A DNA stretch of 64,000 nt from contig JACKJW010000001.1 of the NCBI GenBank assembly GCA_020637755.1, positions 1 through 64,000 on the forward strand. Reading direction: 5' to 3'. The stretch is from Brucellaceae bacterium (GTDB taxonomy: Bacteria; Pseudomonadota; Alphaproteobacteria; Rhizobiales; Rhizobiaceae). The notes beneath the pieces are model-generated. The model was not told the DNA's origin. It searched no databases and saw only the letters and a list, made by a program, of their open reading frames with translations. The translations under genes were made by a program, and so were the position numbers. This document shows positions 25,772 to 34,588 of the stretch, in pieces (the stretch's first letter is position 1; each line of letters begins with the position of its first letter).

Positions 25772-26890
25772 TCAAATCCGGATGGTGCGCGAAATATTGA
25801 TCCCGAAACCGCCCAGCCCGACATATTGCCGGTCGGAGGTAGAGATGAGCGCGATGGACTGGATGCCAAGATCACGCAGGATCTGCGCGCCCACACCCAC
25901 TTCGCGCCAGCGCTGCTGGCGCTTCAGCGCACTGCCGTGCTTTTCGCCGTCCTTGCCGTCGCCCTCACCATCGCCATGCTCGTCGATGGAAGCATCGTGG
26001 CCCATCGGGTTGCGCAGGATCATCACCACCCCGCGTCCGCCTTCCGCATCGATGGCCTTGACGGTCGCATCCATCCAGTTGCGGTCACCGTTGAAGCGGG
26101 CCACCATGTCCTCCATGGGCTGCTCGCGGTAGATGCGGCAGGGAATGTCCTCTCCGGCGCGCACATCGCCGAACACCATGACGATATGGTGCAGCGGATC
26201 GAACTCCGTCGAATAGGAATAGAGTTTCGCCGGCGCGCCCTGCACATGGGCCGCCTGCTCCTCGACCCGCGTCACAAAGCGCTCGGTGCGGATGCGGTAG
26301 GCGATCAGGTCCTCGATCGAGATGATCTTCAGCCCGTGTTCCTTGGCAAACTCGATGAGTTCCGGCAGTCGCTTCACCGTGCCATCGTCATTGACCACCT
26401 CGGCCAGCACACCGGCAGGCTCCAGACCGGCCATGGCCGCGAGGTCCACACCGGCTTCGGTGTGGCCAGAACGGGTCAGCACGCCGCCTTTGCGCGCGAT
26501 CAGAGGGAAGATATGGCCCGGACGGATGAAATCGCTCCCCGCCACGTTGCCGTTGGCCAGCGCCGTGATCGTCGCCGTACGCTCGGTGGCCGAGATACCG
26601 GTTGTCATGCCCACCTTGTAGTCGACAGAAACCGTGAACGCCGTGCGCAGTGGATCGATGTTGTTGGCGACCATCGGCGCGAGGTTCAACTGGTCGGCCC
26701 GCTCCGCCGTCATCGGCACACACAGGATGCCGGAGGTGTTGCGGATCATGAAGGCGATCTTTTCGGGCGAGGCCTTGGAGGCCGCCATGATGAGGTCGCC
26801 CTCGTTCTCGCGGTCGGTGTCATCCACCACCACCACGAGTTCGCCGCGGGCAATGGCGTCGATGGCGGTTTCGATCGTGTCGAGCTGCAT
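25772..26890 (-). CDS. ribB: 3,4-dihydroxy-2-butanone-4-phosphate synthase with RibA-like C-terminal domain
   Basis: Protein of 372 residues. The N-terminal RibB domain (about 1-200) has D-D-x-D-R-E-N-E-G-D-L-I, T-R-S-G-H-T-E-A-G-V-D-L and makes the four-carbon precursor of riboflavin from ribulose 5-phosphate. The C-terminal part aligns with GTP cyclohydrolase II but lacks its zinc-binding Cys triad, so it is probably not a working RibA. Such RibB-RibX proteins are known in rhizobia. ATG at 26890 gives the usual start. It follows the AbrB-type permease gene by 55 nt. Confidence 0.9.
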   Translation of the reverse strand: MQLDTIETAIDAIARGELVVVVDDTDRENEGDLIMAASKASPEKIAFMIRNTSGILCVPMTAERADQLNLAPMVANNIDPLRTAFTVSVDYKVGMTTGISATERTATITALANGNVAGSDFIRPGHIFPLIARKGGVLTRSGHTEAGVDLAAMAGLEPAGVLAEVVNDDGTVKRLPELIEFAKEHGLKIISIEDLIAYRIRTERFVTRVEEQAAHVQGAPAKLYSYSTEFDPLHHIVMVFGDVRAGEDIPCRIYREQPMEDMVARFNGDRNWMDATVKAIDAEGGRGVVMILRNPMGHDASIDEHGDGEGDGKDGEKHGSALKRQQRWREVGVGAQILRDLGIQSIALISTSDRQYVGLGGFGINISRTIRI

Positions 26891-26945
26891 GGGTCTTCCC
26901 TGAGGCTTCCGGGCGTCTGTCGGCCCGCTTGTCGTGTTCATTCGC

Positions 26946-28025
26946 TTAAAGAGCGGTGTCCTGCCGGTCAAGCGGCGGTTTGGCTCCGCTGTCTCCCTGC
27001 CGCATCACAATGAAAGGCACGAGGAAGGTCAGCAGGAACAGCCGCACCACATGGTGGGCGGCCACGAAGGTGGCATCCACATGCATGAGCTGCGCCATCG
27101 CCGACATGGTTTCCACCCCGCCCGGCGCCAGCGCGATCAGCATCATGTCAAGCGGCAGGCCGGTGAGGCGCGAGGCCAGAGCCGCCGCCGCCACCGCAAT
27201 CACGATCGCAACGCCGGTGACGAGCAGCCCCGCCGAAAAGGCCTGGCGAAGTTCAGCCAGCGCCACGCCGGAAAACCGCGTCCCGATCAGCGTGCCGAGC
27301 ATCACATAGGCCGGGATCGCTGCCCATTGTGGCACGTGCCCGGCCACCAAGCCGGTGAGATGCGTCGCCGTCGAAACCGCCATCCCGGCTATCAGGAAGG
27401 CGGCGGGCAGGCGCACCGCCTTGAAGGCAAGGCCCGTCAGCACCGCGAGGCCCGCAGAAACGCCGAGCGCCAGCACGGTCATCGGCACGCGCGCAGCCAC
27501 GCCCGCCGTATCGGCCCTGTCGAGCAGGATCACCAGCGGCGGCACGGAAAGCGTGAGGATCAGGATACGGATCGACTGCACCACCGCGATCATCCGCACG
27601 TTCTGCCCGCCTGCATCGGCCATGCCAAGCAGATAGGACAGATGCCCCGGCGCGCTGGAAAGCACCGCCGTGCGCCCGTCTTGCCCGAAATGGCGCATCA
27701 GCAGGAAGCGGCAGACGAGGATGATGGCCGTCACGGAAAGGCTGAGCAGCACGAGGCTGACCGGCCAGCGCCCGGCGGCCTCCAGCACCTCGGGCGTGAC
27801 GCCCGTGCCCATGGTGAGCCCGATGAAAACGAAGGCCAGATCGCGCGCCGCGACCGGGATCGCCATGGCCGCCCCGCCAAGCCCGGCAAGCGTGACCAGG
27901 ATGGCCGGACCCGTGATGAAGGGCGCGGGCAGCCCCGAAAGATAAGCCAATCCGGCCCCGGCCCCGCCCACGGCGAGGGCTGCGGCAAAGCGCATCAGGA
28001 CAGTCAGCTTGGTCTTCGGGATCAT
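26946..28025 (-). CDS. AbrB-family membrane protein (putative permease)
   Basis: Membrane protein of 359 residues with two related halves, each about five helices, matching the AbrB duplication family (formerly called ammonia monooxygenase-like). Signature segments are P-G-H-L-S-Y-L-L-G in the first half and A-P-G-G-V-E-T-M-S-A-M in the second. Transported compounds are unknown; despite the name it is not the AbrB DNA-binding protein. It is upstream of ribB on the same strand, so a link to flavin transport is possible but unproved. Confidence 0.85.
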   Translation of the reverse strand: MIPKTKLTVLMRFAAALAVGGAGAGLAYLSGLPAPFITGPAILVTLAGLGGAAMAIPVAARDLAFVFIGLTMGTGVTPEVLEAAGRWPVSLVLLSLSVTAIILVCRFLLMRHFGQDGRTAVLSSAPGHLSYLLGMADAGGQNVRMIAVVQSIRILILTLSVPPLVILLDRADTAGVAARVPMTVLALGVSAGLAVLTGLAFKAVRLPAAFLIAGMAVSTATHLTGLVAGHVPQWAAIPAYVMLGTLIGTRFSGVALAELRQAFSAGLLVTGVAIVIAVAAAALASRLTGLPLDMMLIALAPGGVETMSAMAQLMHVDATFVAAHHVVRLFLLTFLVPFIVMRQGDSGAKPPLDRQDTAL

Positions 28026-28143
28026 GTCCGGGTTCTATCGCGGATCGCGGGGATTGCAATCTGGCCGTACTGTACGACGCACTGTCAACGGTCCGGCATT
28101 TGACGCAGGGCCAAGCAAGCGCCATGTCACGGGGCAACAAAGG

Positions 28144-28452
28144 ATGAAAAGCATGACCGCAAACCCCGTTTCATCGGTTGCTCGCGTGCCCACGCAATCA
28201 GCCTCGCGCTATCTCCAGCAATTGTGCAAGCATTGGTCCCACAAGTTTCCCGTCGATTTCACGCCGGAACACGGCCGAATCGACTTGCCGGCCGCCATCT
28301 GTGAGATGGACGCCGGGCCTGAGATTCTGACCGTGACGGCCACCGTCACCGATCCTGCCGAACTCGACCGTATCAAGGATGTGATCGAAAAGCACATCGT
28401 GCGCTTTGCCTTCCGCGAGACCCTTGCCTTCGACTGGCAGGACGCCGCCTGA
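28144..28452 (+). CDS. DUF2218 domain protein
   Basis: Small protein of 102 residues with the DUF2218 pattern: R-Y-L-Q-Q-L-C-K-H-W-S-H-K-F, then D-L-P and a C-terminal I-E-K-H-I-V-R-F-A-F-R-E-x-L. No function is known. Starts at 28144 or 28153 (second Met) are both possible. It is divergent from the AbrB-type gene and convergent with the broken isomerase gene, whose 3' end seems to have been cut near the end of this gene. Confidence 0.82.
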   Translation: MKSMTANPVSSVARVPTQSASRYLQQLCKHWSHKFPVDFTPEHGRIDLPAAICEMDAGPEILTVTATVTDPAELDRIKDVIEKHIVRFAFRETLAFDWQDAA

Positions 28453-28757
28453 ACCTGGGAAGCACGGCGGCAAGGCGCGGCCAGATGCGCTTCCATCGCC
28501 GCAAAGATCGCTGCCCGGCCCGCTCGCGTTCCGCCTCGCTGCGCCCCTCGCCCATGCGCGCCATGCAATCGAAAAAGGCATTCTCCGGCAGCAGGTCGGC
28601 AACGGCCACGTGATCGGCCTGGCAAGCGCGCAGCCGGACGGCGCCCAGCTCGAAAAATGCCGGTTTCCAGCGCTGCCGCATGAATCAACCGGCACAGCGC
28701 GGCAATGCCGGTGCGCGTCTCCAGATTGGCGGATTATTGAATCCTGAAATGCGGCAT
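28453..28757 (-). pseudogene. Decayed 5-carboxymethyl-2-hydroxymuconate isomerase (hpaF-like)
   Basis: Reading from ATG at 28757 gives MPHFRIQ, a TAA stop at 28736-28734, then SANLETRTGIAALC and R-L-I-H-A-A-A-L-E-T-G-I-F, which matches the tautomerase family including the catalytic Pro after Met. Near 28650 the match shifts one frame to E-L-G-A-V-R-L-R-A, D-H-V-A-V-A-D, A-F-F-D-C-M-A-R-M-G-E-G-R-S, and shifts back near A-I-F-A-A-M-E-A-H-L-A-A. The last part is missing. A stop and at least two frameshifts make it a pseudogene. The intact HpaR-type gene next to it supports an old hpa locus. Confidence 0.78.
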
Positions 28758-28889
28758 GGTTCTCCCGCATGATGGATTGACCGGTTGTGCGCGCCATCCG
28801 GCTGCGTCAAGGCGCCCGCGCCGCTTCCCTTGACCCGCCGACTTGATGCGATACAAGCGCAGACAGGCAAACGATCACGGGACCCTTGC

Positions 28890-29357
28890 ATGGCGCATGA
28901 CGATACCGCCCCTCGCGGCAACGGTGGCCCGCCGGCAACCTCGCGCTCTCTGCCCATTGCCCTGCTGCGGGCCCGCGAGGCCGTGATGGGAAATTTCCGC
29001 CCGATGCTCGCCGATTTCGATGTCACCGAGCAGCAATGGCGTGTCATGCGCGTGCTGTCGGAAGCCGGGCGCCTTGATGCCTCCGACCTGGCCGCGCGCG
29101 CCAGCATCCTGGCGCCGAGCCTGACCCGCATTCTCAAGACGCTGGAGGATCGAGCCTGGGTGCAGCGCGAGCGCGACGCCAGCGACGGCCGCCGCAGCTG
29201 GCTGGCGCTCACACGTTCAGGTCACGGGCTGATCGCTGAGGTCGCGCCCCGCAGCCGCGAAATCTATGACACGATTGAACGGCGCTTTGGCGCGGAACGG
29301 GTCGAGACACTGCTCGACCTGCTCAACGAATTGGGTGATGCCATGCGCCGCGACTGA
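28890..29357 (+). CDS. hpaR: MarR-family regulator, HpaR type
   Basis: Winged-helix regulator of 155 residues. It has the HpaR-specific N-terminus L-P-I-A-L-L-R-A-R-E-A-V-M, then F-D-V-T-E-Q-Q-W-R-V-M-R, the recognition region A-S-I-L-A-P-S-L-T-R-I-L-K and R-D-A-S-D-G-R-R-S as the wing. HpaR represses homoprotocatechuate (4-hydroxyphenylacetate) degradation genes. The only such gene here, the divergent isomerase, is broken, so its present target is unclear. A possible promoter (TTGACC at 28830, then TACAAG 16 nt later) lies upstream. Confidence 0.82.
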   Translation: MAHDDTAPRGNGGPPATSRSLPIALLRAREAVMGNFRPMLADFDVTEQQWRVMRVLSEAGRLDASDLAARASILAPSLTRILKTLEDRAWVQRERDASDGRRSWLALTRSGHGLIAEVAPRSREIYDTIERRFGAERVETLLDLLNELGDAMRRD

Positions 29358-29398
29358 GGTCCCGGCATTCGCGTGATTCAAGGCCGCGCGGAAACGCG

Positions 29399-30088
29399 CT
29401 AGTCGATCCGGATGGCGTAACCGGCACCCCGGATGGTGCGGATCACGTCCGCCGCGCGGCCCTGATTGATCGCCTTGCGCAAGCGGCCGATATGCACATC
29501 CACCGTGCGCTCGTCGATATAGATCGTCTCGCCCCAGACATTGTCCAGAAGCTGTCCGCGCGAAAAGACGCGGCCCGGATTCTGCATCAGGAATTCCAGC
29601 AGGCGGAACTCGGTCGGCCCCAGCTTCACCTCACGGCGCGCCCGGTGCACCCGATGCGTCTCGCGGTCAAGCACGATATCGCCGACCGTGAGCGTGCCTG
29701 ACAGCATTTCAGGCTTGGCCCGCCGCAGCAGCGCGCGCACCCGGGCAAGGAACTCCGGCGTCGAAAACGGCTTGACCAGATAATCGTCTGCCCCGGTCGA
29801 CAAGCCGCGCACCCGGTCGCTCTCCTCGCCACGCGCCGTCAGCATGATGACCGGCAGGCGCTCGGTTTCCGGCCGCATGCGCAGGCGGCGGCACAGCTCG
29901 ATGCCGGAGACCGCCGGCAGCATCCAGTCGAGAACCAGCAGGTCCGGCGGACTTTCCTGGAGGCGCAATTCCGCCTCGTCACCGCGCGAGACCACCTCCA
30001 CCTGATAGCCTTCGGCTTCCAGATTGTACTGGAGGAGGACACCCAGCGGCTCCTCATCCTCGACCACCATCACGCGGGGAGCATTCAT
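29399..30088 (-). CDS. phoB: Phosphate regulon response regulator PhoB
   Basis: Response regulator of 229 residues: receiver domain (about 5-120) with acidic pair E-D-E, phosphoacceptor Asp in L-V-L-D-W-M-L-P near 53 and the Lys in V-K-P-F; then an OmpR-type winged helix (about 130-228) ending I-R-T-I-R-G-A-G-Y. It activates Pho-box promoters under phosphate starvation. ATG at 30088 is chosen; upstream in-frame starts lie in the phoU gap. It is the last gene of the pst operon, 62 nt after phoU. Confidence 0.96.
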   Translation of the reverse strand: MNAPRVMVVEDEEPLGVLLQYNLEAEGYQVEVVSRGDEAELRLQESPPDLLVLDWMLPAVSGIELCRRLRMRPETERLPVIMLTARGEESDRVRGLSTGADDYLVKPFSTPEFLARVRALLRRAKPEMLSGTLTVGDIVLDRETHRVHRARREVKLGPTEFRLLEFLMQNPGRVFSRGQLLDNVWGETIYIDERTVDVHIGRLRKAINQGRAADVIRTIRGAGYAIRID

Positions 30089-30150
30089 CCTGTCATCCCT
30101 TGGTACCGGGCCATTCTCGCCGGGTTCGGACGCGGGGCCCGGGCCAGCCG

Positions 30151-30852
30151 TCAGCCGATGCCACCGGTCACGTTGTCCACCTTGGGACGGTCCATCGGCA
30201 ATTGCTCGCCGGTGATCATGTAATAGGCGTTCTCGGCAATGTTGGTCACATGATCTCCGATCCGCTCCAGGTTCTTGGCGCAAAAAAGCAGATGCGTGCA
30301 GCCGGTGATCTTGCGTGGGTCTTCCATCATGTAAGTCAGCAACTCACGGAACACCGCGGTGTAGGCCGCGTCGATCATCTCGTCGCGGGCGCGGATCGTG
30401 TCGAGTTCCCCGGCGTCGCGCGACAAGTAAAGCTGCACGACATCATTGACCTGCGCGCGCGCCAGCTCCGCCATCTTGCCAATGCCGAAGGAAAGCGCCT
30501 TGGGCGTCGCCATGTCACCCACCGCGCCGACACGTTTGCCGATGTTCTTGGCAAGATCGCCGATGCGCTCAAGGTCACCGGCCATGCGCATCACGCCAAC
30601 CGCAAAGCGCAGGTCCTGCGCCATCGGCTGGCGCTTGCCGATCAGCAGCACCGACTTTTCGTCCACCTCGCGCTGGAGCGCATCCATCAGGCGGTCCTCG
30701 GAGATGACATGCTGGGCCAGTGCCTCGTCACCGCTCAACAGCGCGCTGGCAGCCTGCTCCACCATCTCGCTTGCCCGCGTTCCCATGTCACGGACCAGCG
30801 CGCCGATGGCGTCCAATTCCGTATCGAATGTCGTGACCGTATGCTCACCCAT
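30151..30852 (-). CDS. phoU: Phosphate signalling protein PhoU
   Basis: Cytoplasmic protein of 233 residues made of two three-helix PhoU repeats, each with the metal-binding motif: R-M-A-G-D-L-E-R-I-G-D-L-A-K-N in the first half and K-N-L-E-R-I-G-D-H-V-T-N-I-A-E in the second. It links the Pst transporter to control of PhoB. ATG at 30852 begins M-G-E-H-T; in-frame ATG at 30915 would overlap pstB. It is 19 nt downstream of pstB. Confidence 0.96.
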   Translation of the reverse strand: MGEHTVTTFDTELDAIGALVRDMGTRASEMVEQAASALLSGDEALAQHVISEDRLMDALQREVDEKSVLLIGKRQPMAQDLRFAVGVMRMAGDLERIGDLAKNIGKRVGAVGDMATPKALSFGIGKMAELARAQVNDVVQLYLSRDAGELDTIRARDEMIDAAYTAVFRELLTYMMEDPRKITGCTHLLFCAKNLERIGDHVTNIAENAYYMITGEQLPMDRPKVDNVTGGIG

Positions 30853-30871
30853 TGCGGAAACTCCCGAAACC

Positions 30872-31696
30872 TCAGCCGAAGCGGCCTGTGATGTAATCCT
30901 GGGTGCGCTTGTCATCCGGATTGGTGAACATCTTTTCCGTCGGCCCCTCTTCCACCAGATTGCCCAGATGGAACATGGCGGTGCGCTGCGAGACGCGCGC
31001 GGCCTGCTGCATGGAATGGGTGACGATGACGATGGTGTAGTTTTCCTTCAACTCGTCGATCAGCTCTTCCACCTTGGCGGTGGCGATCGGATCGAGCGCC
31101 GAGCAGGGCTCGTCCATCAGGATCACTTCCGGCGAAACGGCAATGGCGCGCGCGATGCACAGGCGCTGCTGCTGGCCGCCCGAAAGCCCGGTGCCCGGCT
31201 CGTCGAGACGGTCCTTGACCTCATTGAAGAGGCCCGCCTTCTGCAGGCTGGTGACGACGATCTCGTCGAGATCGGCCCTGGACTTGGCAATGCCGTGGAT
31301 CTTCGGGCCGTAGGCCACGTTCTCGCGGATCGACTTGGGAAACGGGTTCGGCTTCTGGAACACCATGCCGACGCGGGCGCGCAACTCCACCACATCCACG
31401 GCCTTGTCGTAGATGTCCTCGCCGTCAAGCGTGATCTTGCCGGTCACCCGGCAGATGGGAATCGTGTCGTTCATCCGGTTGAGGCAGCGCAGGAACGTGG
31501 ACTTGCCGCAGCCCGACGGACCGATCAGCGCCGTGACCTGGTTTTGCCGCACATTGAGATCAACATCGAACAGCGCCTGCTTCTCGCCGTAGAAAACGCA
31601 GACTTTCTCGCCCAGCATCTTCGCGTCCGGAATCCTGTCTGACATGGCCGCCATCCCCAATTGAGTCTCGGTATCTCTACTTGAATAAACATTCAC
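30872..31696 (-). CDS. pstB: Phosphate ABC transporter ATP-binding protein PstB
   Basis: ATPase of 274 residues that drives high-affinity phosphate import with PstC and PstA. Walker A is G-P-S-G-C-G-K-S-T, the ABC signature L-S-G-G-Q-Q-Q-R, Walker B V-I-L-M-D-E-P, and the H-loop is T-H-S-M. The Q-loop segment Q-K-P-N-P-F-P-K-S-I is typical of PstB. Starts at 31696 or at the later Met (M-S-D-R-I-P) are both plausible. It sits 11 nt downstream of pstA. Confidence 0.97.
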   Translation of the reverse strand: MNVYSSRDTETQLGMAAMSDRIPDAKMLGEKVCVFYGEKQALFDVDLNVRQNQVTALIGPSGCGKSTFLRCLNRMNDTIPICRVTGKITLDGEDIYDKAVDVVELRARVGMVFQKPNPFPKSIRENVAYGPKIHGIAKSRADLDEIVVTSLQKAGLFNEVKDRLDEPGTGLSGGQQQRLCIARAIAVSPEVILMDEPCSALDPIATAKVEELIDELKENYTIVIVTHSMQQAARVSQRTAMFHLGNLVEEGPTEKMFTNPDDKRTQDYITGRFG

Positions 31697-31707
31697 GGGC
31701 GAAACTC

Positions 31708-33057
31708 CTACCAGCGGCGCTCGAAACGGCGCCGCAACACGATGGCGAGACCATTCATGACGATGAGGAAAACCAGAAGAACGATGATGGCACCGGACGC
31801 GCGCTCGACAAAGGCCGGGTCTCCGCGCTGCGTCCAGTTGTAGACCTGCACCGGAAGCGCGGAAGCCGGATCGAGGAACCCCTCCGGCGGAAGTCCGGGA
31901 AATTCCCGCACGAAGGCGACCATGCCGATCAGCAGCAACGGCGCCGTTTCGCCCAGCGCCTGCGCCAGGCCGATGATGACGCCGGTCAGGATGCCCGGCA
32001 TGGCAAGCGGCAGTACGTGATGAAAGACCGTTTGCGTTTTCGATGCGCCGACGCCAAGGGCAGCCTCGCGAATGGAGGGCGGCACGGCTGTCAGCGCGGC
32101 GCGCGCCGGAATGATGATCCGGGGCAGCGTCATCAGCGTCAGCACCAGACCGCCGACAATGGGTGCCGATTGCGGCAGTCCGGCCATGTTGATGAAGATG
32201 GCAAGGCCAAGAATGCCGAACACGATGGACGGTACAGCAGCCAGATTGGCAATGTTGACCTCGATCAGATCCGTCAGCCGGTTCTTGACGGCATACTCTT
32301 CAAGGTAGATCGCCGCGGCCACGCCGATCGGCAGGGAGAGGCCCAGCACGATGAGCATCATGTAGAGCGAGCCGAGGATGGCGACCCCAAGGCCGGCCGC
32401 TTCCGGGCGCGTATCCGACGCATCGGGAGCCCAGAACATGCCCCGGTTGAAGCCCATTGCCAGAATCCCGGCGTCCTTGAGCTTGTCGGCAAGCACCAAC
32501 TGGCCGGGCGAAACATTGCGGTCGAGCGCCGCGGACTCCATCGTCACCCGGCCCTTGTAGTAGCCGTCGATGCGGCCGGACGCGAGCAGATCAAACCGGA
32601 CCGTCTCGCCAATCCTGCCGGGATGGGCAAGAACGTAGCGGCGCAACTCGGCCGGCGCTTCGTCCGAGATCAGCCCGAGCGCCTGTTTCTCGTTCACGCC
32701 CTCCAGCGCAATTCCCTTCTCGGCCAGCATATTTTTCATCGACGCCTTGATCAGCGGCTGGATCGTGAAAGTCGTGATTTTCTGGATGTCGAGCGGATCG
32801 CGCTTGCCGGCCTTGTCCAGCTTGGCCGGATCGAGGAAGACATCCAACGTTATGAAGGTCTGCCGGAAGGACGATGCGCCATTGGCGAGGATCGAGGTCA
32901 GCAGCCCGGCCAGCGCCAGGATGCCGAACAGCACGGCGGCAAGGCCCAGCATGCGGAAGCGGCGCTCGGAAGCCTGACGCGCAAGGCTGCGTGCCTCCGG
33001 CTTGAACAGCGAACGGCCGCCTGGGGCCGCAGAGGTGGGAACGGGCGTGCCGGTCAT
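31708..33057 (-). CDS. pstA: Phosphate ABC transporter permease PstA
   Basis: Inner-membrane permease of 449 residues, longer than the E. coli protein because of a large N-terminal and periplasmic region (about 70-230) before the six-helix core, as in other alphaproteobacteria. The binding-protein-dependent transport motif E-A-A-L-G-V-G-A-S-K-T-Q-T-V is present at about 345. It pairs with PstC. Its start overlaps the pstC stop by 4 nt. Confidence 0.95.
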   Translation of the reverse strand: MTGTPVPTSAAPGGRSLFKPEARSLARQASERRFRMLGLAAVLFGILALAGLLTSILANGASSFRQTFITLDVFLDPAKLDKAGKRDPLDIQKITTFTIQPLIKASMKNMLAEKGIALEGVNEKQALGLISDEAPAELRRYVLAHPGRIGETVRFDLLASGRIDGYYKGRVTMESAALDRNVSPGQLVLADKLKDAGILAMGFNRGMFWAPDASDTRPEAAGLGVAILGSLYMMLIVLGLSLPIGVAAAIYLEEYAVKNRLTDLIEVNIANLAAVPSIVFGILGLAIFINMAGLPQSAPIVGGLVLTLMTLPRIIIPARAALTAVPPSIREAALGVGASKTQTVFHHVLPLAMPGILTGVIIGLAQALGETAPLLLIGMVAFVREFPGLPPEGFLDPASALPVQVYNWTQRGDPAFVERASGAIIVLLVFLIVMNGLAIVLRRRFERRW

Positions 33058-34514
33058 TCGTACTGCTCCCGGTAGGTGCGCACGATGTAGAGCGCCAGGA
33101 TGTTGAGGCCGAGCGTGAAGACGAAGAGCGTCAGACCCAGAGCAAACGCCACCAGTGTTTCCGGACTGGCAAATTCCGTGTCGCCGGTGAGCTGGCTGAC
33201 AATCTTGACGGTCACGGTCGTCATCGCATCAAAGGGATTGAGCCCGAGGCGGGCGGCCGCGCCTGCGCCCATGACCACGATCATCGTCTCTCCGATGGCA
33301 CGGCTGGCCGCCAGCAGGATGGCGCCGACGATGCCGGGCAAGGCGGCCGGAAGGATCACCTGCCTGATCGTCTCCGATTGCGTGGCGCCCAACGCATAGG
33401 AGCCGTCGCGCAGGGCCTGCGGCACGGCGTTGATGATGTCGTCCGACAGGGATGACACGAATGGGATCAGCATGATGCCCATGACAAGTCCCGCCGTCAT
33501 GACAGACGAGGAGGAGGAACCAAGCCCGAGAGGCTGTGCAAACCAGTCGCGCAGGAACGGGCCGACCGTCACCAGCGCGAACAGGCCGTAGACGATGGTC
33601 GGAATGCCGGCGAGGATTTCAATCGCCGGCTTGGCGAAGCCGCGCATGGCGCGGCCGGCATATTCCGAAAGGTAGACAGCGATCATCATGCCGATCGGCA
33701 CCGCAAGCGCCAGGGCGACAAGCGAGACGTAGAACGTGCCCCACAGCAGCGGCAGGATGCCGAGCGTCGAGCCGCCACGGAATTGCGGGTTCCATGTGGT
33801 CGAGAAGAAAAACTCGCTGGCCGGGTAGATCTGGAAGAAATGGATCGACTCGAACAGCAGCGAGGCGATAATGCCGAATGTGGTCAGGATGGCCACCAGC
33901 GAAGAGCCGAGCAGCAGCGACCGCACAAAGGCCTCACTGACATTGCGGGCGCGCATGGCCGGCACAATCCGGGACAATGCCCAAAGACCGAACCCGGCGG
34001 CCACCAGCAGCACAACGGCATTGCGCAGGAACGAACCTGTCCTGCTCATGCTGCGATAGGTTTTTGCCGCCTCGAACACCGGGGTCTGTACATCGGAACC
34101 AAGCGCGACGCCCACTGCGGCCAGGCGCGCGCGGATATCGGTCGAATCGGCGCGCATGGCGTTCACATCGGCTTCGCTCATGGCACCGCCGTCAACAGCG
34201 AGGTCGAGACCTGACGCAATGCGGCGCACATCGGCCATCACGAGGCTGCGCGCACCGCCCTCGGCAATGGCGCTGTCGGGAATTTGCCCGCTGACCTGGC
34301 TTTCGATCGCCATGGGCTGGAGCAACAGCCATGCCGCCATCAGCAGAAGCGCTGGAACGGCGGTGAACAGGGCAACGGCCTGTCCGTAGTAGCCAGGCAA
34401 TGAATGAAGCTTGACATTGTCGCGCCGTGCGAGCGCGACGGCGCGCTGGCGGCCGGCGATGAACCCTGCGATGGCCAGCGCAAGCACGATGAGAACGAGA
34501 ATGCCAGGAGTCAT
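33054..34514 (-). CDS. pstC: Phosphate ABC transporter permease PstC
   Basis: Inner-membrane permease of 486 residues, again with an alphaproteobacterial extension: two N-terminal helices and a periplasmic stretch precede the core. The EAA-type loop D-G-S-Y-A-L-G-A-T-Q-S-E-T lies near 370, followed by G-A-I-L-L-A-A-S-R-A-I-G-E-T. It partners PstA and follows pstS by 74 nt. A strong hairpin lies in that gap. Confidence 0.95.
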   Translation of the reverse strand: MTPGILVLIVLALAIAGFIAGRQRAVALARRDNVKLHSLPGYYGQAVALFTAVPALLLMAAWLLLQPMAIESQVSGQIPDSAIAEGGARSLVMADVRRIASGLDLAVDGGAMSEADVNAMRADSTDIRARLAAVGVALGSDVQTPVFEAAKTYRSMSRTGSFLRNAVVLLVAAGFGLWALSRIVPAMRARNVSEAFVRSLLLGSSLVAILTTFGIIASLLFESIHFFQIYPASEFFFSTTWNPQFRGGSTLGILPLLWGTFYVSLVALALAVPIGMMIAVYLSEYAGRAMRGFAKPAIEILAGIPTIVYGLFALVTVGPFLRDWFAQPLGLGSSSSSVMTAGLVMGIMLIPFVSSLSDDIINAVPQALRDGSYALGATQSETIRQVILPAALPGIVGAILLAASRAIGETMIVVMGAGAAARLGLNPFDAMTTVTVKIVSQLTGDTEFASPETLVAFALGLTLFVFTLGLNILALYIVRTYREQYE

Positions 34515-34541
34515 GTCAGATCCGCCCCGGTCTGCAGGGAA

Positions 34542-34568
34542 GGGAGCGGCACAGGCTGCGCCGCTCCC
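34542..34568 (-). promoter_or_regulatory. Intercistronic hairpin between pstS and pstC
   Basis: Perfect 9-bp arms GGGAGCGGC (34542-34550) and GCCGCTCCC (34560-34568) with a 9-nt loop, in the pstS-pstC gap and without a U-run. Hairpins in this position commonly protect the binding-protein mRNA or attenuate read-through, which gives more PstS than permease. That role is inferred. Confidence 0.55.
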
Positions 34569-34588
34569 ATGGTCTCACCCGGTCAGGG

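Noticed and set aside
26891..26945. FMN riboswitch before ribB
   Set aside because: The gap is only 55 nt and lacks the conserved FMN aptamer sequence blocks.
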